Shown piece after piece: positions 1 to 7,728 of a stretch of DNA of 64,000 nt (positions are counted from its first letter, which is position 1; the number at the start of each line of letters is the position of its first letter). The notes beneath the pieces were generated by a model that worked only from the letters and a program-made list of their open reading frames with translations, was not told where the DNA came from and did not search any database. The stretch is taken from the NCBI RefSeq assembly GCF_900178525.1, contig NZ_FXDJ01000008.1, positions 315,001-379,000 on the forward strand. Reading direction: 5' to 3'. Position numbers and translations under genes: made by a program. Source of the DNA: Massilibacteroides vaginae. Its GTDB lineage: Bacteria > Bacteroidota > Bacteroidia > Bacteroidales > Tannerellaceae.

Positions 1-870
1 GAACATGGTAAACATGGCCTGTTGCTGTGTAGTTGATATGGCGGAAACAGCCAGTCCGAGCCCGGTAAGCGCAATCAGATAGATAGCCGCGAACAAATAA
101 ATGGTAAGTATGTTGCCAACCGGTACAAACCCATAAATAACCCAGGCAGTCAACATGCCGAAAGCGAGAAGAATGAGTCCGATAATCCAGAATGGCACTA
201 ATTTAGACAACAGGAAAATGCTTTTTGGAACGGGCGTTACATTAATCTGTTCGATCGTACCTTTTTCTTTTTCCGCGACAATGTTTAGCGCGGAAAGAAA
301 TCCGCCTATTAACGTGAGTAGAAAAGCCATAATCCCCGGCACCATGTACGCCTTATAATCCAAATGGTGATTAAATAAATGAGTACTTTTTATCTGAACA
401 GGCGCAGTTGCGGTAGACAATGTTTGTTCCAGATTATACTGTCTGATTATCGAAGCGAGATACGAAGAACCCAGTCCGGCTTTTGTTCCATTCACCGCGT
501 TTGCGGTAATAGAAACCGTAACGCTTCCCTCCTGCCCTAAATCCTTTTCCATAGCCAAGGGATACTCAAAAATTATATCCGCATTGTTGTTTTCCATAAA
601 CGGCAACGCGTTTTCATAACTACTCTCTAAAGCAGTAAGCCGGAAATAGCCTGAAGATATTATTTTGTCGGTCAACTGAGCAGTCACCACCGAGCGATCA
701 TTATCTACAATTGCCAGGTTTACATTCTTCATTTCGAAGTTTGCGGCAAACGGAAGGATGATCAACTGAATAACAGGCATGAGCACTATCAAACGTGGCA
801 TTAATGAATCACGACCGATCTGTTTAAATTCCTTTTCCAATAAAAGGCGTAGTATTCTTATGTTATTCAT
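1..870 (-). CDS. ABC-2 type permease, C-terminus cut by window edge
   Basis: Partial gene. The ATG is at 870, three bases after the stop of the preceding permease gene, and the frame stays open to base 1, so the C-terminus is missing. The protein starts MNNIRILRLLLEKEFKQIGR, has one N-terminal membrane segment, then a periplasmic-type domain of about 200 residues, then a run of membrane helices around the motif NIVAEKEKGTIEQINVTP, which is the conserved coupling region of ABC-2 (YbhS/YbhR-like) permeases. It is inferred to form a heterodimer with the 874-1968 permease in an inner-membrane exporter. Substrate unknown. Confidence 0.85.
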   Translation of the reverse strand, partial: MNNIRILRLLLEKEFKQIGRDSLMPRLIVLMPVIQLIILPFAANFEMKNVNLAIVDNDRSVVTAQLTDKIISSGYFRLTALESSYENALPFMENNNADIIFEYPLAMEKDLGQEGSVTVSITANAVNGTKAGLGSSYLASIIRQYNLEQTLSTATAPVQIKSTHLFNHHLDYKAYMVPGIMAFLLTLIGGFLSALNIVAEKEKGTIEQINVTPVPKSIFLLSKLVPFWIIGLILLAFGMLTAWVIYGFVPVGNILTIYLFAAIYLIALTGLGLAVSAISTTQQQAMFTMF

Positions 871-873
871 AAT

Positions 874-1968
874 CTATTCCAACCGGATTTTAAAACGTTT
901 TACACTCAACACAATAAGTCCTACAACCATAGCGAAAAGAATGGTTATCTCCGGCAGAATATCCAGCACACCCAATCCTTTTATCATCACATCGCGCAGA
1001 GCCACAATATACCAGCGTGCAGGTATTACATTGGAAATGAGTTGTAATATCCAAGGCATGTTTTCTATCGGAAACATCATGCCGCTGAGCAGTATAACGG
1101 GGAGCATTAATACCATGGCGCAAATCAACATTGCTCCCTTCTGCGTGCTAACCACTGTAGATACGAAGAGTCCCAGACAAAGTGCTACCAGCGCATAGAG
1201 TAATGACAGCATGATAACGAGCATAAGGCTTCCTCTTATCGGCACTTCCAACAGGAAGTAAGACAACAACAGTATCGTCAAAATATTAACTAAGCTGATC
1301 AGCAAATAAGGAGCTGCCTTGGCCAGAATAATATAGATGGGCTTAAGCGGAGAAACCAAAAGCACCTCCATACTTCCGTATTCTTTCTCGCGCACAATCC
1401 CGACCGAAGTCATGATGGAACAAATCAGGATCAAAATCATGCCCATCACTCCGGGCACAAAATTATAAGCATCCTTCATCTGTGGGTTATAAAGCAAACG
1501 GACCACGGGTGTAATGCCGCCGGTTGTTTGCAGGGCACCTTCGCTCAACTCCGTATTAATAATCGCTGTAGCATACTCGATTAATGAAGTTGCTTCGTTG
1601 GGCGAAGAGGCGTCTACTAAAAGCTGAACCTCCGACCCGTTTCCTACATTTTCCGCAAAGCCGGTAGGAAAAACCACCGCTATCTTTATTTTATCCTTTC
1701 TGAAAAGCCTGTCGATTTCCTCATAATCGGCAGCCTGTTTGTAAAAGTCAAAGTACTCATTCGATATTAATCGGTCTGTTATGCGTTGTGTAAGTAAATC
1801 ATGACCATGATCCAGCACAACAAGACCGGAGCTTTTGATCTCTGTGGAGATGGCATAGCCAAACAACACCACAAGTACCACAGGGATAACAATCATAATA
1901 ATAGTTGTTCTTAAATCCCTGAAAATATGATAGAATTCTTTTTTCAAAAAAGATAAAAACTGTTTCAT
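874..1968 (-). CDS. ABC-2 type permease of tripartite exporter
   Basis: 364 residues. One membrane helix near residues 20-42, a large extracytoplasmic domain, then five or so hydrophobic helices from about residue 170. The motif VGIVREKEYGSMEVLLVSPL is the typical ABC-2 membrane-protein coupling segment, also seen in E. coli YbhR/YbhS. It lies 4 bp behind the stop of the ATPase at 1973-2707 and 3 bp before the second permease, so it is translated from the same mRNA. Inferred role: transmembrane half of an efflux pump using the HlyD-like adaptor and TolC-like channel encoded upstream in the operon. Substrate cannot be read from sequence. Confidence 0.9.
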   Translation of the reverse strand: MKQFLSFLKKEFYHIFRDLRTTIIMIVIPVVLVVLFGYAISTEIKSSGLVVLDHGHDLLTQRITDRLISNEYFDFYKQAADYEEIDRLFRKDKIKIAVVFPTGFAENVGNGSEVQLLVDASSPNEATSLIEYATAIINTELSEGALQTTGGITPVVRLLYNPQMKDAYNFVPGVMGMILILICSIMTSVGIVREKEYGSMEVLLVSPLKPIYIILAKAAPYLLISLVNILTILLLSYFLLEVPIRGSLMLVIMLSLLYALVALCLGLFVSTVVSTQKGAMLICAMVLMLPVILLSGMMFPIENMPWILQLISNVIPARWYIVALRDVMIKGLGVLDILPEITILFAMVVGLIVLSVKRFKIRLE

Positions 1969-1972
1969 GTCT

Positions 1973-2707
1973 TTATTCCCCTCTTTGTGCCTTACGGGCT
2001 AATGAATAGAACACCTCGTCCATACTTGACGAATTAAATTTCCTTTTTAACGCTTTAGGAGAGTCCAGTGCGTCGATTCGCCCATCTACCATGATCGACA
2101 CACGATCGCAGTATTCCGCTTCGTCCATATAGTGTGTGGTTACGAACACGGTAATTCCACGTTCGGCAGCCTGATAGATCAGTTCCCAGAACTGACGACG
2201 CGTTACGGGATCGACACCTCCTGTGGGTTCGTCCAGAAAAACAATTTGCGGATCATGTACAACTGCCACGGAAAAAGCCAACTTCTGCTTCCATCCCAAT
2301 GGCAGCGAATCAACCAGCGCATCCCGTCTATCTTCCATCTGAAGGGTAAACAGCATCTCGTCGGTTTTCTCTTTCAATTGCTTATCAGACAATCCATAAA
2401 TCCCTCCGAAGAGTCGGATATTCTCCCATACTTTCAAATCGCCATAAAGCGAAAACTTCTGACTCATGTAGCCTATATGCCGCTTGATTTGTTCAGTTCC
2501 CTTGTAGATGTCAAAACCGGCAACACGGGCTTGTCCGGAAGTAGGTTGAGATAATCCGCAAAGAATTCTCATCGCGGTTGTTTTCCCCGCTCCGTTAGCA
2601 CCGAGAAAACCGAAAATTTCCCCTTTTTTCACTTCAAAGCTGATTTTATCTACAGCCGTGAAATTGCCGAAACGTTTGGTTAGTTTATCTGCTTCAATCA
2701 CATTCAT
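1973..2707 (-). CDS. ABC transporter ATP-binding protein (second NBD)
   Basis: 244 residues, a single nucleotide-binding domain. Walker A is GANGAGKTTAMRIL (about residues 36-49), Walker B is IVFLDEPTGGVDP, and the H-loop is TTHYMDEA. The signature is the degenerate LPLGWKQKLAFS rather than LSGGQ, a form common in the C-terminal NBD of YbhF-like drug exporters. The ATG overlaps the stop of the upstream ATPase gene (2704-3618) by 4 bp, indicating translational coupling. Together the two genes correspond to the two halves of a YbhF-type fused ATPase, here encoded separately. Confidence 0.92.
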   Translation of the reverse strand: MNVIEADKLTKRFGNFTAVDKISFEVKKGEIFGFLGANGAGKTTAMRILCGLSQPTSGQARVAGFDIYKGTEQIKRHIGYMSQKFSLYGDLKVWENIRLFGGIYGLSDKQLKEKTDEMLFTLQMEDRRDALVDSLPLGWKQKLAFSVAVVHDPQIVFLDEPTGGVDPVTRRQFWELIYQAAERGITVFVTTHYMDEAEYCDRVSIMVDGRIDALDSPKALKRKFNSSSMDEVFYSLARKAQRGE

Positions 2708-3618
2708 AATTCATCCTCCCTATAGTTCATAAAGACATCTTCCACTGCCGGTTGCAATGGTTTAATCTGTATTTCCCGATGCCCTTTACTTACAAGATAA
2801 GCCATAAGCATAGCAGTATCCTGTGCTTCATCTTTGAAAATCACATGATGCTGATCGCCAAACGCATGACAGGAATAGGTTCCTTCAAAGCTTCTGATAT
2901 CCAACAGCAAGCGATACATATCTGTGGCACAAACCGACCATAGTTTATGCGGAAAGGATGCACAAATAGCATCCGGCGTATCCATACGCAAACAAACCCC
3001 GTCTCGCATTAAAGCAATACGATCGCACCGGGAGGCCTCGTCCATATAGGGAGTAGATACAAGAATCGTTATTCCTTGCTCTTTTATTCGAAATAAAATA
3101 TCCCAGAACTCTTTACGGGAAACAGGGTCTACACCGGTAGTGGGCTCATCTAAAAACAACACACGTGGGCGGTGTATCAACGCGCAACATAACGCCAGCT
3201 TTTGCTTCATCCCTCCGGACAGTTTGCCGGCACGTCGTTTGGCGAAAGGTTCTAACTGCACATATATATCCCGTATCAGTTCATAGTTATCTTCGATCTT
3301 TGTTTTAAACACAGTAGCAAAAAATTGCAGGTTTTCTTCTACGGATAAATCCTGATACAAAGAAAATCTACCCGGCATATATCCGGAAATACGTCTGATT
3401 TCCTGCCAGTCTTTTCGCACGTCCATTCCGCATACTTTAGCATCCCCTTTGTCTGCCAGCAAAAGCGTTGTAAGAATGCGAAACAACGTTGTTTTTCCGG
3501 CACCATCCGGTCCGATAAGTCCGAACAATTCTCCGGAACGGATACGAAGAGACACATCCCTGACAGCGGTTATGTCTCCGTAAGACTTGGCGATATTTCT
3601 TACCTCTATGCTATTCAT
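2704..3618 (-). CDS. ABC transporter ATP-binding protein (first NBD)
   Basis: 304 residues: an NBD of about 220 residues with Walker A GPDGAGKTTLFRIL, canonical signature LSGGMKQKLALC, Walker B VLFLDEPTTGVDP and switch STPYMDEA, followed by an 80-residue C-terminal extension typical of DrrA/YbhF-type ATPases. The ATG at 3618 coincides with the stop of the HlyD-like adaptor gene. It powers the ABC-2 permeases downstream. The pairing of one canonical and one degenerate signature motif suggests a heterodimeric ATPase, which is an inference. Confidence 0.92.
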   Translation of the reverse strand: MNSIEVRNIAKSYGDITAVRDVSLRIRSGELFGLIGPDGAGKTTLFRILTTLLLADKGDAKVCGMDVRKDWQEIRRISGYMPGRFSLYQDLSVEENLQFFATVFKTKIEDNYELIRDIYVQLEPFAKRRAGKLSGGMKQKLALCCALIHRPRVLFLDEPTTGVDPVSRKEFWDILFRIKEQGITILVSTPYMDEASRCDRIALMRDGVCLRMDTPDAICASFPHKLWSVCATDMYRLLLDIRSFEGTYSCHAFGDQHHVIFKDEAQDTAMLMAYLVSKGHREIQIKPLQPAVEDVFMNYREDEL

Positions 3619-4511
3619 CAGAATATTACTTCACCGTATTGACCAATTTTAAGGTAACCATCATTCTTTACTGCTATTTTAACAGCATAAACCAAGTTGG
3701 CACGTTCATTCTTGGTCTGCACACCTTTGGGGGTAAACTCAGACTTATCCGAAACCCAAGTTACAGTGCCTTTATATTCACGCTGTTCGTCTTTTCCAAA
3801 ATCAGAGTACACAGAAACAGACTGTCCGTTTTTCACCTGAGAAAGCTGATCGGCAGTGATGTAAGCGCGGAGATATAACAAATCAGTATCCGCTATTTTA
3901 TAAAGCGGCTTTCCGGCAGCGGTCACCTCTCCTGCTTCGGCATATTTCACTAATACAGTTCCCGTTAAAGGATTCCGTATTTTGCATTTTGCTATCATGT
4001 CGTCTAATCCCATCACCTGAAAAACAAGTCCTTCCGCTTCGGCATCTGCTTTACCGAATGTTTTATCTAAAGAAGACTTATGCGCGTCTAATTGCTTACG
4101 CAGAAGAGCTATCTGATTCACAATATCATCCAACTGTTTCTGATTGCCGGCTTTCGCCTTAACTAAGTTTTCCATTCGGCGACCTTCTGATTCCGCTGTA
4201 GCGATTTGTTGCTCCAGTGCAGCTATTTGTTTACGGATATCCGGTTTTGCGATATCTACCGCCCGAAGCCCAGCACGTAGTTGCTCCTTTTTATAATAGA
4301 GCTGCATACTATCCACACAACCTACCTCTTTACCGGCATCCAAACGATCACCCTCTTGCATATCCAACCTAAGTATCTTGCCGGAAGCCTCAGAAGAAAC
4401 AAGTATTTCGGTCGCTTCAAACGCACCTGTCGCATCGTATTTTTCACTATTTTCACCACAGGAATTAAACATAAACAAGGCTGCAACAGCCGGATAAATC
4501 AACGTTTTCAT
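3618..4511 (-). CDS. HlyD/AcrA-like periplasmic adaptor lipoprotein
   Basis: About 297 residues from the ATG at 4511 (an upstream in-frame ATG at 4523 would overlap the previous gene by 8 bp). The N-terminus MKTLIYPAVAALFMFNSC ends in a lipobox, so it should be a lipid-anchored adaptor. A biotinyl-lipoyl-like segment (EILVSSEASGKILRLDMQEG) is followed by an alpha-helical hairpin with heptad character (residues about 85-150), the second lipoyl half (IRNPLTGTVLVKYAEAGE) and a beta-barrel domain. This is the YbhG-type architecture. It bridges the inner-membrane ABC-2 pump to the TolC-like channel encoded immediately upstream. Confidence 0.9.
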   Translation of the reverse strand: MKTLIYPAVAALFMFNSCGENSEKYDATGAFEATEILVSSEASGKILRLDMQEGDRLDAGKEVGCVDSMQLYYKKEQLRAGLRAVDIAKPDIRKQIAALEQQIATAESEGRRMENLVKAKAGNQKQLDDIVNQIALLRKQLDAHKSSLDKTFGKADAEAEGLVFQVMGLDDMIAKCKIRNPLTGTVLVKYAEAGEVTAAGKPLYKIADTDLLYLRAYITADQLSQVKNGQSVSVYSDFGKDEQREYKGTVTWVSDKSEFTPKGVQTKNERANLVYAVKIAVKNDGYLKIGQYGEVIF

Positions 4512-4515
4512 ACGA

Positions 4516-5790
4516 TTATTCATTATTCGTTATATACATTAACTGATAAACAGCCATTAAATGCTGGGTTTGATGAATTACAGCAGCCTGTCGCGCCATA
4601 TCTTCGGCATTGATCTCACGGATAAGATCGGATACAGCTATCACGCCGTTTTCTAACTTTACCTCGGCTGCCTGTTTTACATTCGTTCGCAATCGAATGA
4701 TTTCTCCATCCGATTCGCTTAGACGAGCTAACTTTTGTATCTCTTCATTTTGGTTGATCAGTTGCATTTGTGTATTGAAAAGGAAGGTTTCACGGCTAAC
4801 GTCAATCTTTCGACGTGCTACTTCCACTTTCCTGCGGTCATTCTTTATCGTATAAAGATGCCCTAAGTTCCAGTTCATTCGGATGCCGGCTATATAGAAC
4901 GGATTAAACTCGTCTTCAAGCATATTTAATCCCGGACGACCATACCCTGCTTGTACAAAAGCTCCGAAGCGTGGCATCAGACCTGCCGTAATTGCTTTAT
5001 TCTGCGATTCTACATACGAGCTTTGTGCCTGAAACGCGGCTAATTCCGGACGATTAATCACACCGGACAATCGGGCAATAGGAAGCTCAGGCTTCACTAA
5101 TTCCAGCTGTTCCGGATCGTTTTGTCCGGTGAAATAAGAAAGCATGCGCATATATGCAATACGCGATGTTTTAATCTCTGTTTCACGCTGACGCGCGTTG
5201 AGAAGTTCTACTTGCAACAAATCCTTATCCGATTCATTAGCCACTCCATTTGCGATCATGGCTTGTATACGGTCCAGATTGATCTGCAATTCCTTTTGAA
5301 GCAAACGGTTTTGCAACAACAGGTCATCATTCAATAAAGCACCGAAATAAAGTTGGTTAACCCTTTCCTTCAGCACGTATAATTCACTTTGCAGCTGCTT
5401 TCTGTTCGCCTCTGCTTCCGCTTTGGTTAATAATCTTCCGGAGCTTATGGCTCCCCCATCCCAAATAGTTTGTGTTAATTCGGCAGCTACCTGATACTGG
5501 TCTTTACTCAATGAAGGCATTGATAAATCAGCAGACAATTTACTTAAGTCAATCGGCAGCTTGGTTACAGCACTTTGGTAAGTAGCTTTGGCTGTTAAGC
5601 TTAATTGAGGAAGCCAAGACTTTCCGGCGTTAGACAAATTATAATTTTCCGCCTGATCTATCAGTCCATACTGACGGATCTGAGGGTAGTTATCTCCGGC
5701 CCACTGATAACATTGAGCAAGCGTAACCCGCTGTTGCGCTCCACCTACGACAGGAAGAAAAAGTATCAATAGAAACAAATAAGATTTCAT
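4516..5790 (-). CDS. TolC-family outer membrane channel
   Basis: 424 residues with a signal peptide ending near GGA-QQ. It contains the TolC/OEP repeat pattern: long amphipathic helices (residues about 150-230 and 320-400) alternating with beta segments; LAQCYQWAGDNYPQIRQ at the start matches the usual OEP opening. It is the second gene of the exporter operon, 11 bp after the TetR gene, and reaches the adaptor gene end to end. Role: outer membrane exit duct for the ABC-2 pump. Confidence 0.9.
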   Translation of the reverse strand: MKSYLFLLILFLPVVGGAQQRVTLAQCYQWAGDNYPQIRQYGLIDQAENYNLSNAGKSWLPQLSLTAKATYQSAVTKLPIDLSKLSADLSMPSLSKDQYQVAAELTQTIWDGGAISSGRLLTKAEAEANRKQLQSELYVLKERVNQLYFGALLNDDLLLQNRLLQKELQINLDRIQAMIANGVANESDKDLLQVELLNARQRETEIKTSRIAYMRMLSYFTGQNDPEQLELVKPELPIARLSGVINRPELAAFQAQSSYVESQNKAITAGLMPRFGAFVQAGYGRPGLNMLEDEFNPFYIAGIRMNWNLGHLYTIKNDRRKVEVARRKIDVSRETFLFNTQMQLINQNEEIQKLARLSESDGEIIRLRTNVKQAAEVKLENGVIAVSDLIREINAEDMARQAAVIHQTQHLMAVYQLMYITNNE

Positions 5791-5801
5791 TGTACGTTGA
5801 T

Positions 5802-6434
5802 TTACTTTATATGATTTGGATTAAGTAATTTCTCTACAATACCATATACGAACTCTGTTCTACGATCCAGAAAAGCCTCAAACGCCTCTTCTTTTCCTTC
5901 AAGAAAGATTTCCGTTAATGGACGACGAATAAGAAATGGAAAAATCACAAGACTAACGAATGTCGACACCAGATCAACAATTGGCATCTTACGTAAATTG
6001 CCTTTCTCCATCTCGTTTTCAACAAATTGCCTTAATTTAATAACAGGCATTATCCGTACGGGATCTTTAATTACAGCCCGATACAAGTGCTGCGGATCAC
6101 GCTGAAATTCGTTTATTACAAAAAGCGGCATAGATCTGTTTTCCCTAATCGTTTGCATATATAACCTGATGATCTTTTTTATTTTATCCTGATATGGAGT
6201 CGCTTCATCTACAATCTGGGCAATATTGGGCAATATCATGCCCAGCAGTTGATCTAATATGGCTTCAAATAAAATTTCCTTTGTACGGAAGTAATAATTC
6301 AAAGAAGTTCTTCCAATACCGGCCTCGTTGGCAATGTCGCCCATTGTTGCCGCCTCAAAACCTTTTTTGATAAAAATCTGTCTTGCAGCGTCTAAAATAC
6401 GAACTTCTACTTCTTTATTATCCTCTTGTTTCAT
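5802..6434 (-). CDS. TetR/AcrR family repressor of the exporter operon
   Basis: 210 residues. N-terminal TetR helix-turn-helix at residues about 10-55 (AARQIFIKKGFEAATMGDIA, then GIGRTSLNYYFRTKE), followed by an all-helical ligand domain without close match in memory. It is the promoter-proximal gene of the exporter operon. A perfect palindrome (6475-6492) lies 41 bp upstream of its ATG, overlapping a -7 box on the minus strand, which is the arrangement expected for autorepression. Comparable to CecR with ybhGFSR in E. coli, but that parallel is by gene order only. Confidence 0.92.
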   Translation of the reverse strand: MKQEDNKEVEVRILDAARQIFIKKGFEAATMGDIANEAGIGRTSLNYYFRTKEILFEAILDQLLGMILPNIAQIVDEATPYQDKIKKIIRLYMQTIRENRSMPLFVINEFQRDPQHLYRAVIKDPVRIMPVIKLRQFVENEMEKGNLRKMPIVDLVSTFVSLVIFPFLIRRPLTEIFLEGKEEAFEAFLDRRTEFVYGIVEKLLNPNHIK

Positions 6435-6474
6435 AATGTTTTTTTTATTTCATCATTCATGTCTGACATATCTG

Positions 6475-6496
6475 TTTGACACAGTTGTCAAATGTA
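6475..6496 (-). promoter_or_regulatory. Putative TetR operator overlapping -7 box
   Basis: Perfect inverted repeat TTTGACA-cagt-TGTCAAA at 6475-6492. On the minus strand the -7 box TACATTTG occupies 6489-6496, so the palindrome overlaps it by four bases. A related half-site TCTGACA lies just beside it (6461-6467). Binding by the TetR protein is inferred. Confidence 0.6.
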
Positions 6497-6602
6497 TGTT
6501 TTTTTTCTATTCGTTATTCACAGACGATTAACAAATAACATAATTTAACTATTTATACATTATTGGGTAATCTTTGAAAAAAGTGTCACGTTGTATATTT
6601 AT

Positions 6603-6610
6603 TATCTTTG
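6603..6610 (+). promoter_or_regulatory. -7 box TATCTTTG for TlpA-like gene
   Basis: Matches Bacteroidota TAnnTTTG, 44 bp before the ATG at 6655. No clear -33 TTTG at ideal spacing. Confidence 0.5.
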
Positions 6611-6654
6611 ACGGCAAAATCAAAATAGTGTCTAATTAAAAAAAGTCTTTCTTC

Positions 6655-7257
6655 ATGAAAAAAATAATCATTACATCTTTAATTGTTCTTAGTATAGGCT
6701 CAATTTCTTGCAAAAAAGCCGGAAACAATACATCGGCTGTAGAATCAGTAAACGTAGAAACTCCGCCCCCACCCAGTATGGAAGCCACTTCAGACGATCG
6801 GGGCTATATTGTCAATATTGGCGATCAGGCTCCCGATTTTACAATTGAATATTTAGACGGAACGAGCAAAAAGCTATCCGAGTTAAAGGGCAAGTTAGTG
6901 ATGATTCAGTTTACAGCCAGTTGGTGTGGCGTTTGTCGTAAAGAAATGCCTTTCATTGAAAAAGACATCTGGACTAAGCACCAAAACAATCCTAATTTTG
7001 CATTGATTGGTATTGACCTGAAAGAAGATAAAGAAACGACAGCAAAGTTTGCCGAAACAATGAAGGTTACTTACCCCTTGACATTAGATACCGATGGATC
7101 GATATTTGCCATGTACACGGCTCCAAAAGCAGGCGTTACCCGCAATATCATTATCGATAAAGAAGGAAAAATCGTTCTGTTAACCCGTTTGTTCGAAATG
7201 GAAGAGTTTAACGAGATGACGAAATTTATTGACAACTATCTCAGCACGAACTTCTAA
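6655..7257 (+). CDS. TlpA-like thioredoxin-fold lipoprotein
   Basis: 200 residues. Lipobox SIGSISC places the lipidated cysteine at residue 20; a linker rich in Pro/Ser follows, then a thioredoxin/AhpC-TSA fold from about residue 55 (GDQAPDFTIEYLDG). The active site is ASWCGVCRKEMP, a CxxC pair with Gly-Val between the cysteines. Family role: periplasmic thiol-disulfide reductant of the TlpA/ResA type. It stands alone between the divergently transcribed exporter operon and a 470-bp intergenic region that begins with a large palindrome. Confidence 0.88.
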   Translation: MKKIIITSLIVLSIGSISCKKAGNNTSAVESVNVETPPPPSMEATSDDRGYIVNIGDQAPDFTIEYLDGTSKKLSELKGKLVMIQFTASWCGVCRKEMPFIEKDIWTKHQNNPNFALIGIDLKEDKETTAKFAETMKVTYPLTLDTDGSIFAMYTAPKAGVTRNIIIDKEGKIVLLTRLFEMEEFNEMTKFIDNYLSTNF

Positions 7258-7295
7258 ACAAATAGTTCAGGGCGATCTCTCAAATCCGGTCGGTC

Positions 7296-7375
7296 GCAAA
7301 TTTATGCCGTTTTTTCGATGCCTTTTAAGTTAAAATTCAGCTAAAAGTGATCGAAAAAACGGCATTTTAATTTGC
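7296..7375. repeat. Long imperfect palindrome, perfect 16-bp core arms
   Basis: Arms ATGCCGTTTTTTCGAT (7304-7319) and its exact complement (7350-7365) flank a 30-base centre which itself contains CTTTTAA/CTAAAAG. Outside the core the symmetry continues as GCAAATT on both sides with a 1-2 base slip. It lies 40-120 bp after the TlpA-like stop and could act as a terminator, although it lacks a simple GC stem plus T-run. It could also be a small non-autonomous element. Confidence 0.6.
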
Positions 7376-7407
7376 ATTGAAAATCAGACCATTAGAGTAG
7401 TGTAAAA

Positions 7408-7482
7408 ACATAAAGGTTATTTTTCAAAAAATAAAGGATATTTTCTGAAAAATAAAGGATATATTTTTTTTTATAAAGGATG
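7408..7482 (-). repeat. Copy 1 of dispersed 21-bp-period array (four units)
   Basis: ATAAAGG occurs at 7410, 7431, 7452 and 7473, exactly 21 bp apart; read on the minus strand this is CCTTTAT followed by T-rich spacer. The same element occurs in the other orientation at 35331-35410 and 56851-56930. The rest of the 7258-7728 gap holds the palindrome above and a promoter. Confidence 0.85.
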
Positions 7483-7687
7483 CAAAAAAATCAACTTCCA
7501 ATTAAGCGTGAAATTGAAATGTTAAAATTATGCCGGGTAAGTTCATCACCGGACAATTCAACGGGTTAGCATTTTTAACGTATCTATTAGAGAATGAAAT
7601 TCTTTAATCCGGATCAAAACCAATTGTAAAATTCCATATTATAACACGAATCATTCAAATTAGGGGTTGTAGGGGTTAATTAATTTG

Positions 7688-7695
7688 TATATTTG
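7688..7695 (+). promoter_or_regulatory. -7 box TATATTTG for phospho-sugar mutase
   Basis: TAnnTTTG match 33 bp upstream of the ATG at 7729, with GTTG at 7666-7669 as a possible -33 element (18-bp spacer). Confidence 0.55.
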
Positions 7696-7728
7696 TTATC
7701 ATGAAAAACATTTTAAAACATATAAAAA

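Noticed and set aside
7408-7482. CRISPR-like short array
   Set aside because: Units are 7 bp with AT-rich, similar spacers and a fixed 21-bp period; no cas genes and the same array recurs elsewhere.
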